In this document: positions 1 to 7,628 of the stretch, one piece after another
Numbering within the stretch: position 1 is the stretch's first letter
Layout of the letters: each line of letters opens with the position of its first letter
Assembly: GCA_017649635.1 (NCBI GenBank)
Contig: JAGCGM010000060.1
Coordinates: forward strand, 1 to 37,634
Source: Paludibacteraceae bacterium
GTDB lineage: Bacteria; Bacteroidota; Bacteroidia; Bacteroidales; Paludibacteraceae
Direction: 5' to 3'
Length of the DNA stretch: 37,634 nt
The notes under the pieces: generated by a model
Database searches by the model: none
What the model was told of the DNA's origin: nothing
The model's input: the letters and a program-made list of their open reading frames with translations, nothing else
Position numbers and translations under genes: made by a program

Positions 1-689
1 AAGGTACCACGGTGGATACGACCGATGGCGATACGTCCCACGTAAGAGGAGTAGTCCAAAGAGGTAACCAACATTTGTGGGGTACCCACATTCATGTGAG
101 GCTCAGGGATATATTTGATGATAGCGTCCAAGACCGGAGTGATATCGTTCTCACGAGGCTTCTTCCAGTCGTCCGACATCCAGTTATTCTTAGCCGAACC
201 ATAGATCGTAGGGAAATCAAGCTGTTCCTCCGTGGCGTCCAAGTTGAACATCAGGTCGAAGACCTCCTCCTGCACCTCTTCCGGACGGCAGTTCGGTTTA
301 TCCACCTTGTTGATCACCACGATAGGCTTCAAACCCAGTTGGATAGCCTTCTGCAAGACGAAACGCGTCTGCGGCATAGGGCCCTCGAAGGCGTCCACCA
401 AGAGCAACACGCCATCCGCCATGTTGAGCACGCGCTCCACCTCGCCACCGAAGTCGGAGTGTCCCGGAGTATCTATGATATTGATTTTGTAATCCTTATA
501 ACGGATAGAGACATTCTTAGAAACGATGGTTATACCTCGCTCACGCTCCAAATCATTATTGTCCAAAATCAGGTCAGTCGGTTTCTCGTGATCCTTGAAC
601 AGGTTTCCTGCCAACAACATTTTATCCACCAACGTTGTTTTACCATGGTCAACGTGAGCGATAATCGCAACATTTCTAATCTTTTGCAT
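1..689 (-). CDS. typA: Translational GTPase TypA/BipA, N-terminal part (runs off the window)
   Basis: The minus strand reads open from an ATG at 687-689 to the window edge, about 229 residues without a stop. It starts [19 protein letters not shown]. The GTPase motifs appear in order: G1 AHVDHGKTT (residues 11-19), switch I RERGITI, G3 DTPGHSDF, G4 NKVD and G5 GSA. The [11 protein letters not shown] stretch and the close start of G1 after the initiator fit TypA/BipA rather than EF-G or LepA. TypA is a ribosome-associated translational GTPase used in stress adaptation and 50S assembly. The C-terminal domains lie outside the window. A -7-like TAACTTCGCG lies 27 bp upstream of the ATG. Identification is from motif reading and is firm. 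Confidence 0.95.
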   Translation of the reverse strand, partial: MQKIRNVAIIAHVDHGKTTLVDKMLLAGNLFKDHEKPTDLILDNNDLERERGITIVSKNVSIRYKDYKINIIDTPGHSDFGGEVERVLNMADGVLLLVDAFEGPMPQTRFVLQKAIQLGLKPIVVINKVDKPNCRPEEVQEEVFDLMFNLDATEEQLDFPTIYGSAKNNWMSDDWKKPRENDITPVLDAIIKYIPEPHMNVGTPQMLVTSLDYSSYVGRIAIGRIHRGT

Positions 690-716
690 CTCTGTATTAC
701 TTAAAAATTTTCAAGT

Positions 717-726
717 CGCGAAGTTA
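717..726 (-). promoter_or_regulatory. Putative typA -7 promoter element (TTCG variant)
   Basis: The minus strand reads TAACTTCGCG, a one-base variant of the Bacteroidetes -7 consensus TAnnTTTG, 27 bp before the typA ATG. No convincing -33 TTTG is found 19-21 bp upstream. An AACATC-5-GATGTT inverted repeat sits just upstream at 733-749. The same ten bases occur before the NlpC-like gene at 27357. Confidence 0.5.
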
Positions 727-814
727 TAAAAAAACATCAAAAAGATGTTATCCAACATAAAAGTATTTTTTGGAGAGGCAATTTCTTTGTCGAGTCCCGC
801 ATAAACCGCCCAAT

Positions 815-1927
815 TCATCTGCCGACAGCTCGGATAGGACAACCCATGATACGGTCTCGTGTGGTCAAATAAATACTATTCTCTTTCGCTATCAAGTAGA
901 TCGCATTCCACGGATCATCATCAAGAATGGAAGAGGACCAATAAAAGCAGTAAGTTCCATTTTGATTCACGTATGTCTGATTATCGTAAGTGGAAGCCAT
1001 TTGGCCCACTGCCGGGAAGAAAATAGTGTTGCCGTTCGTCAGGGAGGTTCCCATGCAACCTGCCTGTCCGCGCACGCTCGTCCATTTCCACTCACAACCA
1101 TCGATCAACTCCTGTTGCTCCTGATAGGTCGGCATACGCCACTTCTCCCCCATCAGCACAGTAGCCGCATCATCCTGAGGCAAAAGCGTATTCAAACCAT
1201 CCACATCTCCCCATTCACTATTCGTGCAGTACTTTATCAGATACGTCATGTCATCATCATCCGCCCATTTATATGATTTCCTTGTATAGAGTGATTTTCT
1301 GGAAGTCTCCCCCCATGCGATGTAATAGCCATGTTCGCAAGGATTATCAGTACCGACATTGCAGGTCGCCCACATCAATCCGCTTTCCAGACCAAGATCA
1401 ACGTATGAGTAGTCATCCTCCTGACCACTGTAGGTCAAGCCATTAACAGTCTTACTGGAGGTTTCCTTTAACTTATACTGCGCATAGGCAACAACATCAC
1501 CCTTCACATTCACGAATGATGAATCACTCCATCCGGAAAACTCATAACCGACCTTTTGTGGAACGGATGGCTCAACCGCCGATTCTCCATTTTCCACCTC
1601 CTGTATACTTAGCAATGTGGAATCGAAGGCAATACCAACATAAAAGGCGACGGTAAATGGCCCATCAACGGAATCTTCAGGCGTACGTTCCCAAAACACC
1701 TGCTTTATGTTTTCAGACTCAACGCATTCAACCGTTCCATCCTTCATTTCCACACAGACGCTTTTCCCGGAAGATTCGCTTTCAATTTTATGAGTCACTT
1801 GTTTCAGCGTATTCACATCATAACGCACAATGGTTCCATCCTGCATTTCCACAAGCATTTCGGTCATCGCATTAGCGACAAAACACAATGAGCCCGCAAG
1901 GACTGTCAACAAAAGTATCTTTTTCAT
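815..1927 (-). CDS. Exported FISUMP-domain protein with an InlB B-like repeat
   Basis: 370 residues. A signal peptide is visible at residues 1-20 (MKKILLLTVLAGSLCFVANA). Residues about 22-85 hold two short repeats of the form VEMQDGTIV / VEMKDGTVE. Residues about 91-152 look like a Listeria-Bacteroides (InlB B, Flg_new) repeat, with the GESAVEPSVPQKVGYEFSGW pattern and a closing AYAQY. Residues about 160-370 match the Fibrobacter succinogenes major paralogous (FISUMP) domain: YVDLGLESGLMWATCNVG, EKWRMPT and a terminal CPIRAVGR. These domains are typical of surface proteins of gut Bacteroidales; the ligand is unknown. No T9SS sorting domain or lipobox is seen, so the final location is uncertain. 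It lies 37 bp downstream of menA on the same strand, but no functional link is apparent. Confidence 0.85.
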   Translation of the reverse strand: MKKILLLTVLAGSLCFVANAMTEMLVEMQDGTIVRYDVNTLKQVTHKIESESSGKSVCVEMKDGTVECVESENIKQVFWERTPEDSVDGPFTVAFYVGIAFDSTLLSIQEVENGESAVEPSVPQKVGYEFSGWSDSSFVNVKGDVVAYAQYKLKETSSKTVNGLTYSGQEDDYSYVDLGLESGLMWATCNVGTDNPCEHGYYIAWGETSRKSLYTRKSYKWADDDDMTYLIKYCTNSEWGDVDGLNTLLPQDDAATVLMGEKWRMPTYQEQQELIDGCEWKWTSVRGQAGCMGTSLTNGNTIFFPAVGQMASTYDNQTYVNQNGTYCFYWSSSILDDDPWNAIYLIAKENSIYLTTRDRIMGCPIRAVGR

Positions 1928-1964
1928 CTTACTATCTTATAATCAAATTATTCAACAAGCAATC

Positions 1965-2870
1965 TCACATCTTAAACATGCACAATATCCCAACCATCGA
2001 CACCGCGAACACCAGCATATTCCTGGACGTCTCCCCGATCAACGCATTCAGCATAGCTGGTTGGTCGATTTTACGGATCTTACCCCACGTCAGGAAATGC
2101 AAAAGAAGATAGGGTACCATCCATAAGAACGCATAAGGTTTTAGCCCGAGCCAATAACAGGAGACGCCCGCGAGGAGCACGGCGGCCAAGCCTGAACACA
2201 GGTACAAGTAGAGGCCGAACCGTTTGCCGAGCAACACCACGACCGTACGTTTCCCCGACTTCGCGTCATTCTCCACGTCACGGTAATTATTCAGGACGAG
2301 CAACACATTGACCGCCAGTCCTGTGGCGATACCCGCCAGCGTCAGCGCCACAGGCCACGAAAGAATCTGCACGTAAGCTGTGAAACCGACGGCGACCAAT
2401 CCGAAGAAAGCCACCACCGCCACGTCGCCCAAGCCATTGTAGGCCAAAGGGAACGGACCGGAGGTGTAGAAGTAGGCGAACAACACGCAAAAGATCCCCA
2501 CAGCGACGAGCCACCAACCCACATAGAGCATCAGCACCGAGCCGAAGAGGCAACCCATCGCCACCACCACAAGGATACCGATCTTCATACGGTCAGGCGT
2601 AATCCATCCCTGCGCCGTGGCACGAGGCGGTCCCAAGCGGTCCTCCCCGTCACTTCCCTTCAGGAAATCATACAAATCATTGATCAGGTTCGCCGCAATC
2701 TGCATGGCGACAGCGAACAGAAGGCAACACAAAGCCGGCACCCACTGAAAAGCGTTGAAATAGTATGCCAAGGCGCAACCCACGGCCACCGGCGCCACCG
2801 CCGCAGCCAAGGTCTTCGGACGGGCAGCTAAAAGCCACGCCCGCACAGAGTTCTGTCTAACTTCTTCCAT
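1965..2870 (-). CDS. menA: 1,4-dihydroxy-2-naphthoate polyprenyltransferase MenA
   Basis: 301 residues from the ATG at 2868-2870. This integral membrane UbiA-family enzyme attaches the prenyl tail to 1,4-dihydroxy-2-naphthoate in menaquinone synthesis. The two Asp-rich Mg2+/diphosphate motifs are visible: NDLYDFLKGSD (about 64-74) and NNYRDVENDAKSGK (about 194-207). About eight hydrophobic segments surround them, and RPKTL near the N-terminus is typical of MenA. An upstream in-frame ATG at 2930 would add 20 residues, but it falls inside the terminator hairpin of the preceding gene and upstream of a -7-like element at 2891-2900, so the inner start is chosen. A menaquinone enzyme fits an anaerobic Bacteroidota with fumarate respiration. 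Confidence 0.93.
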   Translation of the reverse strand: MEEVRQNSVRAWLLAARPKTLAAAVAPVAVGCALAYYFNAFQWVPALCCLLFAVAMQIAANLINDLYDFLKGSDGEDRLGPPRATAQGWITPDRMKIGILVVVAMGCLFGSVLMLYVGWWLVAVGIFCVLFAYFYTSGPFPLAYNGLGDVAVVAFFGLVAVGFTAYVQILSWPVALTLAGIATGLAVNVLLVLNNYRDVENDAKSGKRTVVVLLGKRFGLYLYLCSGLAAVLLAGVSCYWLGLKPYAFLWMVPYLLLHFLTWGKIRKIDQPAMLNALIGETSRNMLVFAVSMVGILCMFKM

Positions 2871-2890
2871 CGGATAGAGTCTATTGGTCT

Positions 2891-2900
2891 CGCGAATATA
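2891..2900 (-). promoter_or_regulatory. Putative menA -7 promoter element (TTCG variant)
   Basis: The minus strand reads TATATTCGCG, 20 bp before the chosen menA start. It fits TAnnTTTG with one change. No -33 element is evident because the terminator of the upstream gene occupies that place. Confidence 0.5.
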
Positions 2901-2901
2901 C

Positions 2902-2935
2902 AAAAAGAGGGATGAACGACGCACGTCCATCCCCC
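2902..2935 (-). terminator. Intrinsic terminator of the GH9 gene
   Basis: The minus strand forms a GGGATG-G-ACG / CGT-T-CATCCC stem with a short GCG-rich loop, followed by CTCTTTTTG. It lies 23 bp after the stop of the GH9 gene. Confidence 0.75.
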
Positions 2936-2957
2936 ATCATATTATCATAAAAAACAA

Positions 2958-5921
2958 TTACTCCTTCACGATTCTTCCCGTATAGATCGAATCGCCAGAG
3001 ATGACACGCACCACATAGACGCCCGCAGGCAAAGAACGCAGATCCAGCGTCATGTCAGAAGCGTTCAACTGTTTCTCAGCCACAACCGTTCCCATAAGGT
3101 CGAAGAGTTGAGCGGTAGCCGGCACAACCGTATTCAGTCTGACGGTCAGGAGATCAGACACTGGGTTAGGATAGAATGCGCAGAGAGAGTTCTCCACATC
3201 ATCCACACCTGAGGTCTTGCCATACTTAGCCAACACCACGGTGCGGGCACATCCCGAGCCTGTCGTCACGCTCCAATCAGCGATGCCAGGGAAGCCCTGC
3301 TTGCCATCGCCCGCACTAGTGAACGTGAGAGGTTCACCTTGATGCGCGAAGGAGGAATATTTGTTCATGTTCTCATAATAGGAGACGGCGAATGCACCGG
3401 AAGAGAAGGTCAACGTATAGTCTCCCTCCGCAGGGATTTCGATTGGGTTTGAGAAAGTGACCTTCACGAACTGGTTACCCTTGGATACCTGGATTGGGTC
3501 GGAAGTGAACGTCGCCTTCTTCGCACCACCCAGCTCAGCCTTCACGGTAGTCTCGCCTTGGTTGTAAGGGTTGCCTTCGATATGGACATAGACACTTGTG
3601 ATGCTACATGCCTTGGAGGCCTTGAAGTTAGCGGAGATATTACCCCAGTTCACACCCGTGGAGGTGAAGTCCTTCTGGGTCGGGCCAACCACGATGTCCA
3701 TGGCGCCGGCGTCCTGCACGTAGAAGGTCTTGTCAGCGGAGATCGTAGTCTTGTAGGAAGAGCCCGTGGCAAGCGGCGAACCACCCTCCAATTTATCATA
3801 CCACTCGTACTCTCCATCCCCCTTCACCGTCAGGGTCACATTGCCATTCATATCAGAAACGGCATCCTCAGCCTCCGGCAACAAGGAAGTCACCTTGAAA
3901 GAGACACCCGTCGATTTACAATTAGAAGCGGAGATTTCGCAAACGTACTCGCCACCCTTCGTGATGAGGTACGTAGGAGAAGTAGCGCCTTTCAACGCCT
4001 CGCCATTCCTGTACCATTGGTAGGAGGCCGGCACATCCTGCAATTCGAAGTTCATTTCCACCTGTGAAGGGTTGCACAACTCCATGTCCGGGATAGGTTC
4101 GAACTCAGGCAAGGAAGCCATCACCACGACGCTACCACTGGTAGTCCATTCGCCGGCGGAATCAATCTCGCAGACATACTCGCCAGATACGGTGACCGTA
4201 AAAGAAGAAGCCGAAGTCGACGATTCCACCTTCTGTCCATCCTTATACCAAGTGAACGTCTTCTTTCCGTCGGCAGGCACCTTAGAGTCCAAAGTAACAG
4301 ACCTCATGCCACAAAGAGAAATCGCTTTGCCAAGATCTGGCGACGGATGACCGAACTTATTGACATTGACAGGGTTAACGACAGAATTGATATAACCCAA
4401 GGCGCAAACCAGACCCGCATTGTAGTCGATACCGCCCTCAGATATCTGGTAATTGTCCAACGACTCCGAATAGGAGGCAGACTCCAAAGTAGCGCCACTA
4501 CCGCCCACCATGAAACCCAGCTGTATAAACTTATAATTCTTGTCAGGTATAGGCACCATGCTCATATTATTGCCATCATAGCGGAAGAAATTACGATGAT
4601 GCGGGATCACCGGATACTTATTGCCGAATCCCACGATGAAAGACATATTAGATGAATTCTTACCCATGATAAATTCGATGGTGGCCAACGAATAAGGGTT
4701 CACCTCCTTGTCACTCATCAGTTTAGAATACAAGCCATACGTGAAGGCCTGGTTGGCAGGGTAACGAAGAGATCCCCACTGAGCGTCATAATGGCCAGAC
4801 TTTCTCAGGATATAACCCGAAGCAGGCTTATACATCGAATTCACGTAGAAATCCATCACGGCCATCGCCTTCTCGCTATAGGAGGATTCCTTGATGGAAG
4901 CCATCAGGTATGCGGCCAAGTCCTCCGTGTTGTTATAGCACAACGTGTAATTGTAATTATAGTCTCTCTGAGCATCCATCCAAGAACAATTCGATTCCGC
5001 ATTATTCAGGTATTTGGAATCATTCGTGGCGCGGTATAACTCCGCCGCGAGAATGACCATGTCAGGCACATACTTAGGCTTCGCCCCATAGAACGCCCCC
5101 CCACCCGTATTACCTTTCGAGGTCCCATTAACGAAGTCATAAGCGACCTTAGCCTTCTCCAGACACTTTTGCGCATAAATCGGGTCGAACTTCTTATACA
5201 CACGAGACATCACAGCCAATGCGGCACCTCCGAGAGCAGCCATGGAGGTCACGTTACCACTCGCCTTTAGGATTTTCCTGGATCCGTCCGACTCACCTCC
5301 TTGCGCCTTAGGCATAGCGGATTTCACAGGAGAGGTACACCACACCATGTGGTCGGCGTCGCCATCGCCCTTCTGGTAATAGAACGTATTCTCATTACGA
5401 ACAGCCTTCAGGATAAAATCAGTCGCATACTTCACCTCATCCAAGATGTCAGGGATACCATTCGGCACACCCTTCTTGCCTTCCCAAGTGTAGTCACCGG
5501 AAGAGACATATCCATTATAATCAAAAGAATAATAATCATCATATCCTTCAGGGAACTCTGAATAACCCAACGCCAACATATAGGCGGAATAGAAGAAGGT
5601 CTGACCGAAGAGTACAAAATCACCGCAATCGAACCAGCCACCCGTCAGATCATAAGAACCATCAGCATCCTTCAAGTAAGATTTCCCTTTGACAAAATTC
5701 CTCTCAGAGAAAGACATACCATTGGAGACACCGTTCGGCTCGTGGTCCGCCACCAGCCAATTCACGCCCTCGCCCATACGTTGAGCGCCATAAAACCTTG
5801 CGGTCATCCACAAAGCCTTTTGATATTGCTCCTTATCGAACGACAAGTCCGCCGCGGAGGCCGTGAAGGCACCTGCGAGAGAGCACACCAACGCTAAAAT
5901 CGTAATTCTAAATCTCATCAT
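2958..5921 (-). CDS. Secreted GH9 endoglucanase with Ig-like domains and a T9SS sorting domain
   Basis: 987 residues. Signal peptide at about 1-23 (ends TASAA). The family 9 glycoside hydrolase catalytic domain spans about 28-515. It has GGWFDCGDF (94-102) with D98 and D101 as the candidate base pair, PHHR (440-443) and YQISEGGIDYNAG (491-503) with E495 as the proton donor. The family hydrolyses beta-1,4-glucans, mainly cellulose. There is no N-terminal CelD_N Ig module. Residues about 530-760 are two or three Ig-like modules (YQWYRNGEALKGA, GGEYVCEIS). Residues about 765-910 form an unassigned beta-rich module. The last 75 residues are a type A T9SS sorting domain (FYPNPVSD ... LPAGVYVVRV ... 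GRIVKE), so secretion across the outer membrane by T9SS is inferred. It is divergent from the DUF3078 gene and close to a xylanase. Confidence 0.93.
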   Translation of the reverse strand: MMRFRITILALVCSLAGAFTASAADLSFDKEQYQKALWMTARFYGAQRMGEGVNWLVADHEPNGVSNGMSFSERNFVKGKSYLKDADGSYDLTGGWFDCGDFVLFGQTFFYSAYMLALGYSEFPEGYDDYYSFDYNGYVSSGDYTWEGKKGVPNGIPDILDEVKYATDFILKAVRNENTFYYQKGDGDADHMVWCTSPVKSAMPKAQGGESDGSRKILKASGNVTSMAALGGAALAVMSRVYKKFDPIYAQKCLEKAKVAYDFVNGTSKGNTGGGAFYGAKPKYVPDMVILAAELYRATNDSKYLNNAESNCSWMDAQRDYNYNYTLCYNNTEDLAAYLMASIKESSYSEKAMAVMDFYVNSMYKPASGYILRKSGHYDAQWGSLRYPANQAFTYGLYSKLMSDKEVNPYSLATIEFIMGKNSSNMSFIVGFGNKYPVIPHHRNFFRYDGNNMSMVPIPDKNYKFIQLGFMVGGSGATLESASYSESLDNYQISEGGIDYNAGLVCALGYINSVVNPVNVNKFGHPSPDLGKAISLCGMRSVTLDSKVPADGKKTFTWYKDGQKVESSTSASSFTVTVSGEYVCEIDSAGEWTTSGSVVVMASLPEFEPIPDMELCNPSQVEMNFELQDVPASYQWYRNGEALKGATSPTYLITKGGEYVCEISASNCKSTGVSFKVTSLLPEAEDAVSDMNGNVTLTVKGDGEYEWYDKLEGGSPLATGSSYKTTISADKTFYVQDAGAMDIVVGPTQKDFTSTGVNWGNISANFKASKACSITSVYVHIEGNPYNQGETTVKAELGGAKKATFTSDPIQVSKGNQFVKVTFSNPIEIPAEGDYTLTFSSGAFAVSYYENMNKYSSFAHQGEPLTFTSAGDGKQGFPGIADWSVTTGSGCARTVVLAKYGKTSGVDDVENSLCAFYPNPVSDLLTVRLNTVVPATAQLFDLMGTVVAEKQLNASDMTLDLRSLPAGVYVVRVISGDSIYTGRIVKE

Positions 5922-6009
5922 ACAATACTGCTTTAAAACATTATATACTTAATCCGTCTATTCCTCACATTGAATAAACTACTCCTTCCACAAAAGGGGT
6001 TACAATCGG

Positions 6010-6017
6010 CAAATATA
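6010..6017 (-). promoter_or_regulatory. Putative GH9 gene -7 promoter element
   Basis: The minus strand reads TATATTTG, an exact match to TAnnTTTG, about 90 bp before the GH9 start. It implies a leader of about 80 nt. No clear -33 TTTG at the right spacing. Confidence 0.5.
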
Positions 6018-6085
6018 AGAAAAAAACAATACAGAAACACATTTCTTTTTATGAACTGGGAAGCGGAACTCATAAATATAATGAT

Positions 6086-6095
6086 TAAATTCGCG
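6086..6095 (+). promoter_or_regulatory. Putative DUF3078 gene -7 element with an adjacent palindrome
   Basis: TAAATTCGCG lies 30 bp before the ATG at 6126. It is directly followed by the palindrome ACTGA-A-TCAGT (6096-6106) and a tandem AATCAGT duplication (6100-6113), which would overlap the transcription start. Confidence 0.45.
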
Positions 6096-6125
6096 ACTGA
6101 ATCAGTAATCAGTTAATGTGTAGCG

Positions 6126-7421
6126 ATGCGTCGGAAGTTATTCCTTATTAGGACAATCTTCTTTTTCTCCCTTATTTTATCCTCCTTCCAAGTGAAGGCG
6201 GACAAGGAGGCGTCGTTATTCCAACTGGACTTCCCCGACACGATCACAGCCGAAACCTCCCGATTCCTGCCGGTCATCGTGTTCGATTCCCTGCGGGCGG
6301 TCGACTTAGTTCCCTTTACGCTTCCTTATGACATCACCTATTGGAAAGCGAAGCCAATGAGGGAAAAAATAGCATTGGAAAAACGTTTCGACAGTCTGAC
6401 GGTGCACGAGAAACTGACAAGGAGGTCGGTATACAACATCGCCATCACCAGACCCGACCTGATCGACTTCTACGACCTGCATCAGTTTGACAACACGCTC
6501 AATGATGTGAAAATAAAAGAGAAGACTATCATCGTAGAGGGGGTAGACGAGCCACAATGGATTCCTTCCCCATACACATGGGATGCTCCCAAGAGAGTAA
6601 AGGTAATTAAGCCATGGACATCAAGCGGAGAACTATCCCTGCAATTCGCCCAATATTACGTGACGGACAACTGGGCGAAAGGCGGAACACCTAACGCCAC
6701 CTTCCTCTCCCTCGTCAGATACAACATAGACTACGAAAAGGATAGATGGCTATGGGAGAACAAAATAAGGGGAGAGATTGGGTTCTACAGTACCGAGGTG
6801 GACACCCTTCGTGGCATCCGCGTCAACAATGACGAGACCACCATATCCACACGAATTGGTTTCCAAACCTCCATGTCCAAGAAACTATACTATAGCTCAC
6901 ATATCAAATTCATGACGGCGCTCCTCAAAGGGTATAAGAAAAACAACGACAAAGAGGTGTCCACATCATTTCTTTCCCCTTCCAATTGTTATTTCGGCAT
7001 CATTGGAATGGATTACAGGCATAACGATTACATGACCGTAAAAATCTACCCATGGACTCAGAAACTCATATTCGTCTTGCCAAATTCAAAGGTAGCCCAT
7101 CCTAAAGTGGGATTCGACAAAACGCGATGCCACAAATGGTTTTCGGGCTTTATGATTCAATCGGAGCTCAAATGGAGGATTTCCAAGGAGATATTAATCG
7201 AATCAGATCTGGATATATTCAATTCCTACAACTTTAAGCATACCGATCTTGAATGGAAAACCACCGGAAGATTTATAGTCAACCGTTTCTTAAGCACCCG
7301 ACTCTCCCTGAAGATGCTTTACAATAACGCACGAATAGACAAAAAGGAGAAGATCCAGATACAAGAACAACTCTCTTTCGGATTCACCTATTCCTTCCGG
7401 ACAAAGGGCATTAAATACTAA
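6126..7421 (+). CDS. DUF3078 family outer-membrane protein
   Basis: 431 residues. N-terminal signal peptide (about 1-25, ending QVKA). From about residue 165 the protein has the DUF3078 pattern of alternating amphipathic beta strands: ELSLQFAQYYVTDNWAKGG, then LVRYNIDYEKDRWLWENKIRGEIGF and TRIGFQTSMSKKLYYSS. The conserved NWAKGG segment near the first strand is characteristic. The strand pattern and a final aromatic-rich strand (LSFGFTYSFRT) suggest a small outer-membrane barrel. The family is widespread in Bacteroidota and has no assigned function that I know of. It is divergent from the GH9 gene and precedes the xylanase by 207 bp with a separate promoter-like element, so co-transcription with the xylanase is not assured. 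Confidence 0.8.
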   Translation: MRRKLFLIRTIFFFSLILSSFQVKADKEASLFQLDFPDTITAETSRFLPVIVFDSLRAVDLVPFTLPYDITYWKAKPMREKIALEKRFDSLTVHEKLTRRSVYNIAITRPDLIDFYDLHQFDNTLNDVKIKEKTIIVEGVDEPQWIPSPYTWDAPKRVKVIKPWTSSGELSLQFAQYYVTDNWAKGGTPNATFLSLVRYNIDYEKDRWLWENKIRGEIGFYSTEVDTLRGIRVNNDETTISTRIGFQTSMSKKLYYSSHIKFMTALLKGYKKNNDKEVSTSFLSPSNCYFGIIGMDYRHNDYMTVKIYPWTQKLIFVLPNSKVAHPKVGFDKTRCHKWFSGFMIQSELKWRISKEILIESDLDIFNSYNFKHTDLEWKTTGRFIVNRFLSTRLSLKMLYNNARIDKKEKIQIQEQLSFGFTYSFRTKGIKY

Positions 7422-7520
7422 CACGACGATTCTGTCATCCCACAAACCAATCACCTGATATTTGGAACAAAAATCCACCTATTTGACACTATATTCACAT
7501 CCTTAGCGGCCATTTACCTC

Positions 7521-7528
7521 TACATTTG
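7521..7528 (+). promoter_or_regulatory. Putative xylanase gene -7 promoter element
   Basis: TACATTTG matches TAnnTTTG exactly and lies 100 bp before the xylanase ATG. No -33 TTTG at canonical spacing; the nearest TTTG (7482) is 35 bp away, which could mean activator dependence. Confidence 0.5.
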
Positions 7529-7562
7529 CAACCGTAAGCATAAGTTATTCGACACTAATATT

Positions 7563-7579
7563 CAGACCAACGTGGTCTG
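7563..7579 (+). repeat. Perfect inverted repeat in the xylanase leader
   Basis: CAGACCA-ACG-TGGTCTG: seven base pairs with a 3-nt spacer, extendable by a G-U and a U-A pair in RNA. It lies about 35 nt downstream of the predicted transcription start and 50 bp before the ATG. No T-run follows, so it is not an intrinsic terminator. It could be a regulator site or a stabilising mRNA hairpin. Confidence 0.6.
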
Positions 7580-7628
7580 GAACGACGAGCAGTACTTTTA
7601 TATTAATTACCATTAAAAGCATAAACAC

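Noticed and set aside
12..704. A 230-codon open frame on the plus strand at the window start
   Set aside because: The minus strand encodes an exact TypA N-terminus here; the plus frame is its shadow.
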